64,000 bases of DNA from Bacillota bacterium (lineage in GTDB: Bacteria; Bacillota; UBA4882; UBA8346): positions 1 to 64,000 of the forward strand of contig JAEZCE010000001.1 of the NCBI GenBank assembly GCA_023429995.1, given 5' to 3'. Below the pieces are notes generated by a model, which saw only the letters and a program-made list of their open reading frames with translations, was not told the DNA's origin and did no database searches. A program made the position numbers and the translations under genes. Of this stretch, positions 6,844 through 16,489 are shown piece after piece (the first letter of the stretch is position 1; each line of letters begins with the position of its first letter).

Positions 6844-8349
6844 TTATTGGTTTCCATTTTCCTCCAATATTAACTGCCGCAATTCCTGTTGGCCTTCTTT
6901 ACGGTAATCAATGGAAAACTCATACGTTTTTAAATCGCATTTTAGGACGGCTTCGTATGGGCCTTGCCTTCGCCTGACTTCCAGCAAATTACTTTCCGGG
7001 CAATTGACCTCAATTTCACCGTCAAAGGCCGGGTATTCATTTCGAAAACGCATTAGGGCAATCAGCTTTCTGACAACCGGTATTTCGCAACATTGGCCAA
7101 TCTCCGCCAATGAATAATTATGGCGGTTAATTGAACGGTGATCGGGACTTGCCATCAATGCCTCGATATCGTTTTCCCCCGCCAACATACCGACATAATA
7201 AACCTGGGGTATCCCCGGGGCAAAAAACTGGATAGCTCTCGCCAAAAGATAAGCGCTGCTATTTTCGTGTAAGAGGGAATAATAGGCGCCGTAAAGCTGA
7301 TAGGATTTGAAAAATCGTTTTTTTTCAGGATGCAGCGGCTTATAGGCATAAGAGAGGCGGTCCTCCATCTTTTCAATAACCGCCTGAGCCTGCCGGTTAT
7401 CCACCCAATCGAAAGCATCATAAACACCGACGCCGTCATGGGTGTCCAAAACGGTAAACTGATTCCGGGGGCATATTTGAAGCCAATGGGCCAGTTTTTG
7501 CGCATTTTGGGTGTAGAGCGTATGTAACATCAACAACGGCAATACAAAATCATAGCTCCAAATTCCGCGCCCGGCGAATTTAAGCGTTGTCCGCCAAAGA
7601 TCGTGTACTTCCGGCAATACAAGCATGCCCTTTCTTTTCAGCGTATCCCGTAAATCAGTAATCAGCTCCCATATCTCCGGCTCTACAAAAAAGCAATCGG
7701 TCCCCTTGCGTTTGGTAATATAACCATAGGCGTCCAACCTTACGATGGAAATCCCTTTTTCCGACAACCACTCTAAATTCTCTTTCAGATAGTTCACGGT
7801 AACGGGCCGGGTGGTATCGATATCCAGTTGCTCGTCGGTAAAGGTACACCACAGTTTGCGGGTCTCCCCGTCCGGAAAAGTTACCGCTTGGCAGGGCTCT
7901 CCGTCTTTACGGCGGTAAAGCAGCCGCAGGTCCTCCGGGGTTGGCCGTCCCTCACCCCAAAAGGTGTCATAGCGCAAAAACATGTCGGCATAAAGGGAGT
8001 CGTCTTTCTTTTCCAAATAATCCCGAAACTCCACGCTACGGCGGGACACATGATTGACCATCATATCACACATTAAGTAATAATCTTGGGCCAGTTCCTC
8101 AATTTCTTTCCAGGTTCCAAAGCCGGGGTCCACCTCCCGGTAGGTTATGGGAGAGAATCCACGGTCCCCGCTGGAAGGAAAAAAAGGCAGGATATGAACC
8201 CCTCCGATGGCCCCTTGAAAGTATTGCCGCAAAGCGGTTCTTAATGATGATAAATTACCACCCATGCTGTCGGGATAGGTAATGAGCATAATCTTATTTG
8301 TAATTGATCCCAAAGCAGGAATAGTCTCCTTTTTATTTAATTGCGCCAT
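6844..8349 (-). CDS. gtfA: Sucrose phosphorylase-type GH13 enzyme
   Basis: 501 aa glycoside hydrolase family 13 subfamily 18 protein. These enzymes cleave sucrose or related glucosides with phosphate to give glucose 1-phosphate. The catalytic set is visible: nucleophile Asp in VRLDAYGY (about 206), acid/base Glu in LPEVHD (about 247) and transition-state Asp in DTHDGVG (about 305), with family spacing. The length is typical. The gene overlaps the permease upstream by 17 bp and closes an msm-like operon (binding protein, two permeases, phosphorylase). Substrate could be sucrose, sucrose 6-phosphate, glucosylglycerol or glucosylglycerate; sequence reading alone does not decide. Cytoplasmic. Confidence 0.88.
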   Translation of the reverse strand: MAQLNKKETIPALGSITNKIMLITYPDSMGGNLSSLRTALRQYFQGAIGGVHILPFFPSSGDRGFSPITYREVDPGFGTWKEIEELAQDYYLMCDMMVNHVSRRSVEFRDYLEKKDDSLYADMFLRYDTFWGEGRPTPEDLRLLYRRKDGEPCQAVTFPDGETRKLWCTFTDEQLDIDTTRPVTVNYLKENLEWLSEKGISIVRLDAYGYITKRKGTDCFFVEPEIWELITDLRDTLKRKGMLVLPEVHDLWRTTLKFAGRGIWSYDFVLPLLMLHTLYTQNAQKLAHWLQICPRNQFTVLDTHDGVGVYDAFDWVDNRQAQAVIEKMEDRLSYAYKPLHPEKKRFFKSYQLYGAYYSLLHENSSAYLLARAIQFFAPGIPQVYYVGMLAGENDIEALMASPDHRSINRHNYSLAEIGQCCEIPVVRKLIALMRFRNEYPAFDGEIEVNCPESNLLEVRRRQGPYEAVLKCDLKTYEFSIDYRKEGQQELRQLILEENGNQ

Positions 8350-9169
8350 CCATTACACCTGCAATGATATATTTTTGTAAAAACAGATAAATGACTATCA
8401 CCGGGAGAACACTCATAATCAAAGCAGCCATAGCCAAACCGAACTCCGCAGTGTATTCCCCGAAAAAATAAAAAGTGGAAAGCGGAATCGTCCGGGTTTT
8501 TTCTTGAATCAGCACCAGGGAAGGGAGTAAAAAATCATTCCAGATCCATAGAATATTGATGATTAAAATGGTTATTGAAATCGGTTTCAAATTCGGAAAC
8601 ACCACCCGCCAGAAGCATGAAAAATTAGAACACCCGTCAATCATGGCCGCTTCTTCCATTTCCTTGGAGATTCCCTTGATAAAACCATGATACATAAAGG
8701 TGGTCATGGGCATACCAAAACCAAGGTAAAAAAATACCATCGCCGTTCTGCTGTTCATCATCCCCAATTTCCCGAATATGGAGACAAAAGGAATCATCAG
8801 CGACTGGAAAGGGATAATCATCGCGCATACCAGCGCCAGAAATATCATTTTATTGATCTTCCAATTCCAGCGCACCAACATATAAGCAAGCATGGCGCTG
8901 AACACGATGAGGACGATTTGGGACAATCCCGTGATATACATGGTATTCCCCAATATAACATGAAAACCCATGGTTTTCCAGGCGGTGATAAAATTATCCA
9001 GCGCCCAGGCGCTGGGAAGAGCCAGTGGATTTTCGATGATTTCCATCCGGGATTTAAAGGCATTGAGCAGAATCAATCCAAAAGGAAAGATCATCGCTAC
9101 CAGAAAAAATAGGGCCGTGAATATTTTTAAAAAAAGGGCGAGCCGTTTCATGCTTTTGTTTTCACTCAT
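8333..9169 (-). CDS. ABC sugar permease, MalG/MsmG type
   Basis: 278 aa inner-membrane permease of a CUT1 (carbohydrate uptake 1) importer, with about six hydrophobic segments. The EAA loop (EEAAMIDGCSNFSCFWRVVFPNLKP) that contacts the ATPase is clear. It pairs with the permease encoded just upstream (4-bp overlap) and overlaps the phosphorylase downstream by 17 bp, so all are co-translated. No ATPase gene is present; a shared MsmK-type ATPase elsewhere is expected for this family. Confidence 0.92.
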   Translation of the reverse strand: MSENKSMKRLALFLKIFTALFFLVAMIFPFGLILLNAFKSRMEIIENPLALPSAWALDNFITAWKTMGFHVILGNTMYITGLSQIVLIVFSAMLAYMLVRWNWKINKMIFLALVCAMIIPFQSLMIPFVSIFGKLGMMNSRTAMVFFYLGFGMPMTTFMYHGFIKGISKEMEEAAMIDGCSNFSCFWRVVFPNLKPISITILIINILWIWNDFLLPSLVLIQEKTRTIPLSTFYFFGEYTAEFGLAMAALIMSVLPVIVIYLFLQKYIIAGVMDGAIK

Positions 9170-10059
9170 AGCGAATCCACCTCCTTGTTTTTAAGAATCG
9201 ACACCTGCAGCACGGCAACAGCAGCGACAATCGCGAACAATATAAACGCTTTGGCCTGACCGGGACCGAGGTTCTGGTTTACAAATGCGTCGTTGTAAAC
9301 ATGCATCGCAATCAGCTGGGTCGTGTTATAGGGACCGCCTTTGGTAAGGGAAAGATTGACGTCATATACCATAAAAGCGCGGCGCAGCGTCAAAAACAAA
9401 GTAATGGTAAACGCCGGCACCATCAGGGGGAGCTTGAGTTTTAAAAGTCGCTGCCAATTGGACGCCCCATCGATTTGGGAAGCTTCCATCAGATTCCGAT
9501 CGATTCCCATCAAACCCGCAACATAAATCAACATCATATACCCTGCATTTTGCCATACGCTGACAATGATTAAGGTCCAAAGCGCAGTTTGAGGTTGGGT
9601 TAACCAATTCCTGGCCAGCCAATCGATACCCAGTGTTTGTCCGGCGAAAACAAATACCCTGGTGAAAATGAATTGCCAGATGAATCCCAAAATTACCCCG
9701 CCAATCAGGTTCGGCGTGAAATATCCGGCCCGGCATAGATTTTGCCCTTTAAAACCGCTGGTGACCAGAGAGGCCAGAAAAAACGCCAGCACGTTGGTTA
9801 AAATAACCACAAAGAAAACATAGACGAGGGTCAATTGCATTGAATTCCAAAAATCCCCGCTATGGACGGCGGCGGCATAATTGCTCCAACCAATAAATTT
9901 AATGTTGTCCAAAACCCCCGTCCAGTTGGTGAAGGATAACAAAAGTCCGCAGATAAACGGGATCATTACCACGATAATGAACGCCAGCAGCGGCAATAAA
10001 CCAAACAAGGCAAATACCTGAAACGATTTTTGCTTTGTTTTCTTCTCACGCATTTTCAA
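9166..10059 (-). CDS. ABC sugar permease, MalF/MsmF type
   Basis: 297 aa permease with about six membrane segments and the EAA motif LMEASQIDGASNWQRLLKLKLPLMVP. It is the first permease of the CUT1 importer and forms a heterodimer with the 8333-9169 product. It follows the binding-protein gene across a 136-bp gap that contains a strong hairpin. Confidence 0.92.
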   Translation of the reverse strand: MKMREKKTKQKSFQVFALFGLLPLLAFIIVVMIPFICGLLLSFTNWTGVLDNIKFIGWSNYAAAVHSGDFWNSMQLTLVYVFFVVILTNVLAFFLASLVTSGFKGQNLCRAGYFTPNLIGGVILGFIWQFIFTRVFVFAGQTLGIDWLARNWLTQPQTALWTLIIVSVWQNAGYMMLIYVAGLMGIDRNLMEASQIDGASNWQRLLKLKLPLMVPAFTITLFLTLRRAFMVYDVNLSLTKGGPYNTTQLIAMHVYNDAFVNQNLGPGQAKAFILFAIVAAVAVLQVSILKNKEVDSL

Positions 10060-10150
10060 TAGCCATCCCCGATCATTTTGATTTTCTGCTCCTACTCCAT
10101 CGACTGAAGGTTAAAACTCCATTCGTTACCAAAAGCAGCCCTTTTATGAA

Positions 10151-10181
10151 TTAAGAGGTGGATTGGAGATCCACCTCTTAA
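10151..10181 (-). terminator. Intercistronic hairpin after the binding-protein gene
   Basis: A perfect 13-bp stem (10151-10163 with 10169-10181) with a 5-nt loop and no U-run on the minus strand. Such hairpins usually protect binding-protein mRNA and lower downstream permease expression. Confidence 0.6.
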
Positions 10182-10195
10182 ATGGCCTTTGAACT

Positions 10196-11476
10196 TTATT
10201 TGGAAGACATCTCCAGCCAATCTTTTTTGAAAGAATCGGCGACATCCTTCCGGGTGCTTGCCCCATCCAAGTACCGCTGCATGGTGGCTCCGAATTTGCC
10301 CGTAATACCGGCCGGGAAATAATCGCTCATCCGTTCCAGCGTTTTCCCTTTTTTCATGTAGGAAACGATTTCCTGAGCCAGCGGATTGGTGGGCTGAACG
10401 CTGAAACCTTTGTAAACCGGCGTGAAGACCAAAGTGTTGATATAAGCATGCTGACCCTTGGAGTTTGTCAGCAACCAATTGAAAAAGTCAACTGCGGCGG
10501 CTTGTTGGCTCTTGCTGGACTGTGCGCCGTCAATTGCGAAGAAAGAATGAGTAAGGGTGATTTCGCTATTGCCGTAATCGCCCGGATTATCGCTGATCGG
10601 ATAGGGCATAATCCCTACTTTGGCATTGGGGTTCATTGCCGCGATATTGGGATATACATAATTACCGATTACCCAAAAGGCCACTTTGTCCTTGGCCATG
10701 GCAAGTTGATCATCTTCATAAGTGTTTCCCAACGGAGAGCCTTTGTGGATGTTATAACTCATCAGCAGATCAAAAGTATCCATCCAACCGTTAAAGGCCT
10801 TATTGTTCATAAAATCGAACTTGCCCTTCCCACACTGGGCGAGGATTCTCTGCCGTTCCTGGTAATCCTGGCTCATACCGGCGTATAAAATGGATGTCAT
10901 ATGAGAGCCAAGGAGCCAGTCCATATTGGAAAGCTGTACCGGCGCGTATTTGGTTTTCGAGATCTTTTGGAGCAGCTCCTTCAGATCTTTTCGGGATTTG
11001 ATGGCAGAAGGGTCAAACTTTTGTCCCGTAGCCGCCTCAATGACCGTTTTGTTATACATAATTCCGATGTCTTCGGCAGTGGTCGGCACGGCGTAAATCT
11101 TACCATTTATCGTTGTTCTCCGGACAGACCAGTCATAAGCGGCTTTGGCAAACTTGGTATGGCTTATATCAAGAAATTTGTCTTTAAAAGCCGAAAATTC
11201 AGGGCCGCCCACCATTGTAATGGTCGGGGCATTACCGGAAGCATACAGCGAGGTGAGTTTTTCATAAATCGTTTGCCCGGAAAGGGGAATCGTTGAAATC
11301 GTCACATTCGGATGGGCAGCGGTATAAGCGTCAAAGGTCTTGCGAAACCCCGTAACAATCTCGGGTTTTGTGACCAAAAAGCTGATTTCTACTTTTTGCG
11401 GGGCGGAATTTGCAACCGCGGACATTACTAAAAAAGCTGAAAACACGATAAAAACGATGAATTTTTTCATATCCAT
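10196..11476 (-). CDS. Extracellular/periplasmic sugar-binding protein (family 1)
   Basis: 426 aa substrate-binding protein of the CUT1 importer. An N-terminal Sec signal peptide (about residues 1-25, ending ANSA-P) has no lipobox Cys, so the mature protein would be free. That fits a periplasm and hence an outer membrane, because monoderm Firmicutes normally lipidate such proteins. Typical family-1 features follow (YEKLTSLYASGNAPTI, then YAVPTTAEDIGIMYNK). The start ATG 11476 sits 6 nt after GGAGGG. It is the first gene of the sugar operon. Confidence 0.9.
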   Translation of the reverse strand: MDMKKFIVFIVFSAFLVMSAVANSAPQKVEISFLVTKPEIVTGFRKTFDAYTAAHPNVTISTIPLSGQTIYEKLTSLYASGNAPTITMVGGPEFSAFKDKFLDISHTKFAKAAYDWSVRRTTINGKIYAVPTTAEDIGIMYNKTVIEAATGQKFDPSAIKSRKDLKELLQKISKTKYAPVQLSNMDWLLGSHMTSILYAGMSQDYQERQRILAQCGKGKFDFMNNKAFNGWMDTFDLLMSYNIHKGSPLGNTYEDDQLAMAKDKVAFWVIGNYVYPNIAAMNPNAKVGIMPYPISDNPGDYGNSEITLTHSFFAIDGAQSSKSQQAAAVDFFNWLLTNSKGQHAYINTLVFTPVYKGFSVQPTNPLAQEIVSYMKKGKTLERMSDYFPAGITGKFGATMQRYLDGASTRKDVADSFKKDWLEMSSK

Positions 11477-11583
11477 AGAATACCCTCCCTCTATTATTTT
11501 TCATTGCCTGGCAACATCTTGCCTGTTACGAATCTCCCGGCGGCGCCGGCCGGATCGCTTTCACTATCGTCATTCATGGTATC

Positions 11584-11640
11584 ACTATAACAAATTCCGA
11601 TTTTAAATAGCCACGTTTTATTGCTGGAAATGTTGCAAAT
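11584..11640 (-). promoter_or_regulatory. Candidate AraC-dependent promoter of the sugar operon
   Basis: A good -10 (TATAGT on the minus strand, 11584-11589) lacks a matching -35. Just upstream are two similar half-sites (TTGCAACATTTC and CAGCAATAAAACG), consistent with activation by the adjacent AraC-type regulator. Confidence 0.35.
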
Positions 11641-11659
11641 ATTGCCCTTTTCTCCCCGG

Positions 11660-12556
11660 CTAATGGGTATCGGCCTCTCCCAGGCCGCCTATCTTACTTC
11701 CGAAGTTATTGCTTTTCAAGGCTTTACAGTATTCGCGCGGCGTCATTTTATACACCGAACGGAACGCTTTTAAAAAATTGGAATAATCTTCAAAGCCGCA
11801 GAGTTTATAGACATCGGAAACTGCAGCGTTTTGCAACAATAATTCGCGGGCCTTCATTAACCGTTTTTTTCTACAGTAATCCAGAATCGTCAGCCCGGTA
11901 TGTCTTTTAAACTTTCGCGACAGATAAAATTTGCTTAAAAAAAATTGCCGGGATATTTGTTCCAACGACAGCGGTTCGGTATAATGATGGTCAATATATT
12001 CCATAACCTTTTGGGCCAACGTATCGTTGCGGTTGTTATTTTCTTGCGCCCCATATTCCTGGGCGCTGTAACGGTTCAATAAAATCAAGATCTCGTGTAA
12101 ATAAGCGTTTACCAAATAACTGCTACCCTGCTCCGGATGGATGTATTCCCGGTGCAACTTTTGCAAGGAGGCCGACATATCCTGCCACAATCTTTCCGGA
12201 AGCCGGATAACGTCCTTTTTACCGGGAGATTCAAAAAGACTGATGAAGTCTAGCCCCGGAAGTCCTAAGCCGGAAACACTGTCCCTGGTCATCCAGATTA
12301 CATAACGCACATAGATTTGAGTCATATCTTCCAGGATGGCCCGGTGCAGTTGCTGTTGATTGATTAAAACGATATCCCCGCTTTGCAGGTTATAAATTTT
12401 ATTATTTATGAAATAACTTGCTTTTCCCTGAACATGAAAATATAGCTCGTAAAAGTCATGGTAATGTAATGGGTGATCGATCCGGGGGATATTGTTTTTA
12501 TAATAAATCTCGTATTGGGGGGAGTTCATCGTATCTTTCGGCACAATGGTGTTCAT
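11660..12556 (-). CDS. AraC-family regulator of the sugar operon
   Basis: 298 aa. The N-terminal half is a cupin-like ligand/dimer domain (HPLHYHDFYELYFHVQGKASYFI at about 27-50). The C-terminal 100 residues hold two helix-turn-helix units (LSLEQISRQFFLSKFYLSRKFKRHTG and AVSDVYKLCGFEDYSNFLKAFRSVYKMTPREY). A strong ribosome site (GGGAGG) precedes ATG 12556. Its place directly upstream of the binding protein, like MsmR in streptococci, suggests it activates the importer and phosphorylase genes in response to the sugar. Confidence 0.9.
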   Translation of the reverse strand: MNTIVPKDTMNSPQYEIYYKNNIPRIDHPLHYHDFYELYFHVQGKASYFINNKIYNLQSGDIVLINQQQLHRAILEDMTQIYVRYVIWMTRDSVSGLGLPGLDFISLFESPGKKDVIRLPERLWQDMSASLQKLHREYIHPEQGSSYLVNAYLHEILILLNRYSAQEYGAQENNNRNDTLAQKVMEYIDHHYTEPLSLEQISRQFFLSKFYLSRKFKRHTGLTILDYCRKKRLMKARELLLQNAAVSDVYKLCGFEDYSNFLKAFRSVYKMTPREYCKALKSNNFGSKIGGLGEADTH

Positions 12557-12739
12557 GGTAACCTCCCTTTTTTTGTGGAGTAGCCCATTGGATAACTGCT
12601 CGCCTGTGGTTTTCGGTATAAGTTATAGCGATGTTCGACACGGTATTCACATTTACCTTTTTACCTGCTATTTTACTTGCAGAAACCGGACATACTGTTG
12701 TCATATTATGTGCCTTATGATCAACCGGAGGTAATGGTG

Positions 12740-13657
12740 ATGCAAATCAACAGGCTGTTTGAAATCATATATATTCTGCTTCATAAAAAGAACACAACCG
12801 CCAAAGAACTGGCCCAGCGCTTCGAAGTCTCGGTCCGGACCATCTACCGGGATATGGATACGTTGTCTGCGGCGGGAATTCCGATTTACGCCACGCAAGG
12901 CAAAGGTGGGGGCATATCCCTTCTTGATGACTATGTACTCAATAAATCGGTCTTATCGGAAAGTGAACAAAATGAAATCCTATTTGCGCTCCAAAGTTTA
13001 AATGCCGCTCAAAGTCCGGAAACCGACAGGGTGCTTTCCAAATTGAGCAGTTTCTTCCATAAAGACGCGGCCAAGTGGATCGAAGTCGACTTCAGCCCCT
13101 GGGGCAGCAGCCAGAACGGTACGGAGCAGTTTACCACTCTCAAAAATGCCATCCTCAACCACCGCATCATTGAATTTGATTATGTAAGTTCATCCGGGGC
13201 AAAGGGCGTCCGGAGGGTAGAACCGGTGAAGCTCGTCTTCAAGGTGCGTGCCTGGTATCTGCGGGGATTCTGCTTATCAAAAAACGCTTATCGTACCTTT
13301 AAAATTTCCCGCCTATCCAACCTGCGGATGACGGAGGAAATATTTGCTGCAAGAGCACAAGCAGATCCGGGGGAAGATGGAAAGGAAATTTCCTCTCAAC
13401 AATGGATTCCTCTCCGACTGAAGATTTCTCCCCGCAGCGCTTATCGGGTTTACGATGAGTTCGACGCGGAAGCAATTACCGAAAATCCCGACGGTTCTCT
13501 GGGAGTCGAGGCGGTTTTACCGGAAAGCGAATGGTTGTTGAACTACCTGCTTTCCTTTGGAGCAGACCTGGAAGTTATGTCGCCTGAACCCATCCGGAGC
13601 AGCATCCAAAACCGACTGGAAGAAATTCTCTTTCAATACCAAAATAAAAAGGGATAA
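12740..13657 (+). CDS. HTH/WYL-domain transcriptional regulator (YafY-like)
   Basis: 305 aa from ATG 12740, 9 nt after GGAGG; an ATG at 12734 is too close to it. Residues about 1-60 form a DeoR-like winged helix (TTAKELAQRFEVSVRTIYRDMDTLSAAGIPI). A WYL ligand-binding domain follows (IIEFDYVSS and RAWYLRGFC) with a C-terminal extension. It reads divergently from the AraC gene and leads into the SnoaL and nitroreductase genes, which it probably controls. Confidence 0.9.
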   Translation: MQINRLFEIIYILLHKKNTTAKELAQRFEVSVRTIYRDMDTLSAAGIPIYATQGKGGGISLLDDYVLNKSVLSESEQNEILFALQSLNAAQSPETDRVLSKLSSFFHKDAAKWIEVDFSPWGSSQNGTEQFTTLKNAILNHRIIEFDYVSSSGAKGVRRVEPVKLVFKVRAWYLRGFCLSKNAYRTFKISRLSNLRMTEEIFAARAQADPGEDGKEISSQQWIPLRLKISPRSAYRVYDEFDAEAITENPDGSLGVEAVLPESEWLLNYLLSFGADLEVMSPEPIRSSIQNRLEEILFQYQNKKG

Positions 13658-13753
13658 CCTGACCCGCTGCTGTCAAGTTATCGCCGCTATAATCGAGATA
13701 GCTTTATTCTCATCGACGGCGGAATCATCCGCACCATTTAAAGGAGGCTAACC

Positions 13754-14458
13754 ATGAACAATCCATTTCCATTACCAAAACCCGTTGAGACCCATTTCCA
13801 ATCCACCAACGCCGGCGATCCTGCGGCATTCCTTGCGGCTTTCTCCGATAACGCCGTAGTGGCCGACGCCGGCAAAGAATATCACGGGAAAGCCGCTATC
13901 AAAGAGTGGAGCGACCGCACCTTTTTTCGGGATCATCTGCGCCTGGAGATTACCCATGCCGCCCGGGATGCCGGGGAATTTGTGGTTACTGCCAAAGCGG
14001 ACGGTGACTATGACAAAACCGGCTTACCCGAACCGCTCTACCTTGATTTCCATTTTACAGTGGAAGAAGAAAAGGTGACATTATTGCGCATTGTTCTTTC
14101 CTCCAATCCCAGGGCCATCCCATTACCGCAGCCGGTGGCCGCGTTTTATCACGCCTCCGATGTTTATGACGCCGCCCTTCTCGCCCATTGCTTTTCCGAA
14201 GACGCCGTCTTGTATGATGAGGGAATAAGATATTCCGGGCCCACCGCTATCAGCGGACACATCTTGGAGGCAAACCGGGACGCCAAGGTAATGATGGACA
14301 TTACCCACTATACGGAGCAATCCGGCCAGGCGGTTGTCACCGTTACCATTTCGGGTGACTTCGAGGGCAGCCCGGTTCCGTTGGATTTTCATTTTACTCT
14401 GGAAAAAGAAAAAATCAAAGCCTTGACGATCACATTGGCAGGTGAACGCGCATCATGA
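13754..14458 (+). CDS. Tandem SnoaL/NTF2-like protein
   Basis: 234 aa made of two copies of an NTF2-like alpha+beta domain of about 110 aa. Each begins with a helix ending in F(S)DNAVVADAGKEYHGKAAIKEW or FSEDAVLYDEGIRYSGPTAISGH, and each ends with a LDFHFT(V/L)E strand pattern. SnoaL-like domains include small isomerases, cyclases and ligand-binding proteins; no catalytic assignment can be made. A ribosome site (AAAGGAGG) precedes ATG 13754. Its stop overlaps the nitroreductase start (ATGA), implying linked function. Confidence 0.8.
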   Translation: MNNPFPLPKPVETHFQSTNAGDPAAFLAAFSDNAVVADAGKEYHGKAAIKEWSDRTFFRDHLRLEITHAARDAGEFVVTAKADGDYDKTGLPEPLYLDFHFTVEEEKVTLLRIVLSSNPRAIPLPQPVAAFYHASDVYDAALLAHCFSEDAVLYDEGIRYSGPTAISGHILEANRDAKVMMDITHYTEQSGQAVVTVTISGDFEGSPVPLDFHFTLEKEKIKALTITLAGERAS

Positions 14459-15285
14459 CCACCAACCATTTCATCCGGGTAAACGAGGATCAATGCACCC
14501 GGTGCGGGCTTTGCGTGAAAGTTTGCCGGGGGACTCTTGCCATGGGAGAAACCGGTCCGGTGGTTGCCCATGATTTTTGTATCGCCTGCGGACATTGTAC
14601 GGCCATCTGTCCTTCCGGCGCGTTGGATCACGCCCGGGCGCCTCTTTCAAACCAAATTTTACTTGAGAAATCACCGCTGCCGGATGCCGGCGCCGTGGCC
14701 CGGTTTCTGCGCTCGCGGCGGTCGGTCCGTTCATTTCAAAAAAAAAGTGTGCCACGTGAAACCATCCGGGAACTGCTTGACATCGCCCGGTTCGCGCCGA
14801 CGGCCTGTAATTCTCAGGGTGTTTCTTACCACGTTATCGATGATCCGGATACCTTACGGGAAATCGCCGCCGTGATCGCCGATTGGGCCGAAGAAGATTT
14901 AAAGAAGGGCGCCTTGGGGAGATCTCCCTGGTCTTCCAATACCGCCAACACCATCAGCCGCTACCGGGAAAATGGCGAGGATACTGTCTTAAGGGATGCT
15001 CCCTGCTTAATCATTGCCGTTGCGGAAAAAAGCCGGTTGCTCCTTGGCCGGGACAATACCCATTTTGCCCTCACCTATGCCCAGCTTTACGCATCCGCGT
15101 TAGGTCTCGGCACCTGTTGGTCCGGGTTGTTCGAATATTGCGCCGCGGCAGAATATGAACCCCTGATCCGGCTGATAAAGATCCCTGTGAACAAAGCCAT
15201 TACCGGCGCTTTGATTGCGGGATATCCTCTTTACAACTTCAAACGATTGGTTGATCGGGACCCGCTGGAGATAACCTGGCAGTGA
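14455..15285 (+). CDS. Ferredoxin-nitroreductase fusion protein
   Basis: 276 aa. Residues about 8-60 form a 2[4Fe-4S] ferredoxin (CTRCGLCVKVC and CIACGHCTAICPSGAL). From about 75 onward the sequence is an FMN nitroreductase (FLRSRRSVRSFQKKSVPRETIRELLDIARFAPTACNSQ). In this family electrons pass from the clusters to flavin to reduce nitro groups or other acceptors; such fusions are common in anaerobes. It is coupled to the SnoaL-type gene and followed by a terminator. Confidence 0.9.
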   Translation: MTTNHFIRVNEDQCTRCGLCVKVCRGTLAMGETGPVVAHDFCIACGHCTAICPSGALDHARAPLSNQILLEKSPLPDAGAVARFLRSRRSVRSFQKKSVPRETIRELLDIARFAPTACNSQGVSYHVIDDPDTLREIAAVIADWAEEDLKKGALGRSPWSSNTANTISRYRENGEDTVLRDAPCLIIAVAEKSRLLLGRDNTHFALTYAQLYASALGLGTCWSGLFEYCAAAEYEPLIRLIKIPVNKAITGALIAGYPLYNFKRLVDRDPLEITWQ

Positions 15286-15342
15286 TGGAGATTGCCGTCG
15301 TCTCCCCTATCGGAGCCTTCATCATGAACTTGTCGAGCAAGG

Positions 15343-15375
15343 GCCGGGCATAATTTTTTCGCCCGGCGCTTTTTA
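15343..15375 (+). terminator. Intrinsic terminator after the nitroreductase
   Basis: Stem GCCGGGC with GCCCGGC followed by GCTTTTTAT. Confidence 0.75.
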
Positions 15376-15465
15376 TGAGTATCCCGCCCCTTCTTCCCTT
15401 TGGCGCTTCAATCCCCTATGCCTTGGAGAGGCGCCGCAGCGGAGTCCTGGCCCAACTTATTTCTT

Positions 15466-16341
15466 TCAATAATTCTTCCCTTTCACCAAAAGGTTAATTT
15501 TATCAAGGCGTTTGGTATATCCATCATAATCACTCAATAAGATACCCATATAAAGCATGTCCACAATGGCTAACTGGGAGATCCGCGAAACCATCGTTTC
15601 ACTATAGAATACAGTCTCGACATCACCGGTGTATAATGTGATATCTGCAAACCCGGAAATCGCCGCCGCTTTAAAATTGGTTAAGGCGATGGTTTTCGCT
15701 CCGGCTTCCTTGGCTATCCTTAAAACATTGACAGTATCCATGGTGCTGCCGGAATGGGAGATGGCGATGGCCAGATCTTTTGGTGTCAAATGGCTGGCGC
15801 AAATTTGTTGGAGATGGTTGTCTGAATAGGCCCTGCAATGGAGTCCGATACGCAAAAGTTTATTCGTCATATCACTGGCGATACTTCCGGAATTTCCGAC
15901 ACCATAGACATCGATAATGTCGGCCTCCTGAATCATTTGAACCGCCATTTTATAGTGATCCAGATCCATGATTTTCAAAGTATCTTCTAAAGCCTTCAGC
16001 GTCATTCCAATCATTTTGGCAGGTATATCTTCAATTTTTTCATTTTCATCGATATGCAGTTCCACCAGCAACTCCCGGCCGGATGAATGAGTTCCGGATT
16101 CTCTGCCCCATTCTTTGACTAATTCCATTTTAAATTCGCTGTAACTATCCCAGCCGATATTTTTCACAAAGCGTACAATGGTGGGTTGACTGACTCCTAC
16201 TTCCTTGGAGAGTTGCGCCAATGTCATTGTGGAAACGGCATGTCCATTGCGCAAAATGTAGTCGGCGGCTTTCTTTTCCGAGGCCCGAAGCGAGTTATAC
16301 ATATTTTTTATTTTATATTCATAGGACTCATTGTGATTCAA
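15466..16341 (-). CDS. RpiR/MurR-family regulator with SIS domain
   Basis: 291 aa. N-terminal HTH (about 1-75; TLAQLSKEVGVSQPTIVRFVKNIGWDSYSEFK) and a C-terminal SIS sugar-phosphate-binding domain (about 125-260; DVYGVGNSGSIASDM, AISHSGSTMDTVN). The start appears to be TTG at 16341, behind GGGAG; the upstream ATG is closed by a stop. RpiR proteins respond to phosphosugars. The divergent neighbour deoC and the shared palindromic operators suggest it controls deoC and itself. Confidence 0.9.
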   Translation of the reverse strand: MNHNESYEYKIKNMYNSLRASEKKAADYILRNGHAVSTMTLAQLSKEVGVSQPTIVRFVKNIGWDSYSEFKMELVKEWGRESGTHSSGRELLVELHIDENEKIEDIPAKMIGMTLKALEDTLKIMDLDHYKMAVQMIQEADIIDVYGVGNSGSIASDMTNKLLRIGLHCRAYSDNHLQQICASHLTPKDLAIAISHSGSTMDTVNVLRIAKEAGAKTIALTNFKAAAISGFADITLYTGDVETVFYSETMVSRISQLAIVDMLYMGILLSDYDGYTKRLDKINLLVKGKNY

Positions 16342-16442
16342 GTTCCATTACTCCCTTTATTTTGCTTTCTTAAACTATATTCTACAATAAAACAGTAAAA
16401 CTACAAGCTTTATCTCCTGATTTAACCCGAGGGCGCGGGCAA

Positions 16443-16489
16443 TTTACTACAAAAATATATTTACTTTTGTAGTAAAACTACATTATAAT
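16443..16489 (+). promoter_or_regulatory. deoC promoter with overlapping palindromic operators
   Basis: A 12-bp inverted repeat (TTTACTACAAAA at 16443-16454 and TTTTGTAGTAAA at 16465-16476) overlaps a second palindrome, TGTAGT-AAA-ACTACA (16468-16482). The -10 TATAAT (16484-16489) follows immediately, with TTTACT (16460-16465) as a possible -35. A related half-site lies at about 16388-16413, near the divergent rpiR-type gene. This is a probable RpiR binding region. Confidence 0.65.
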
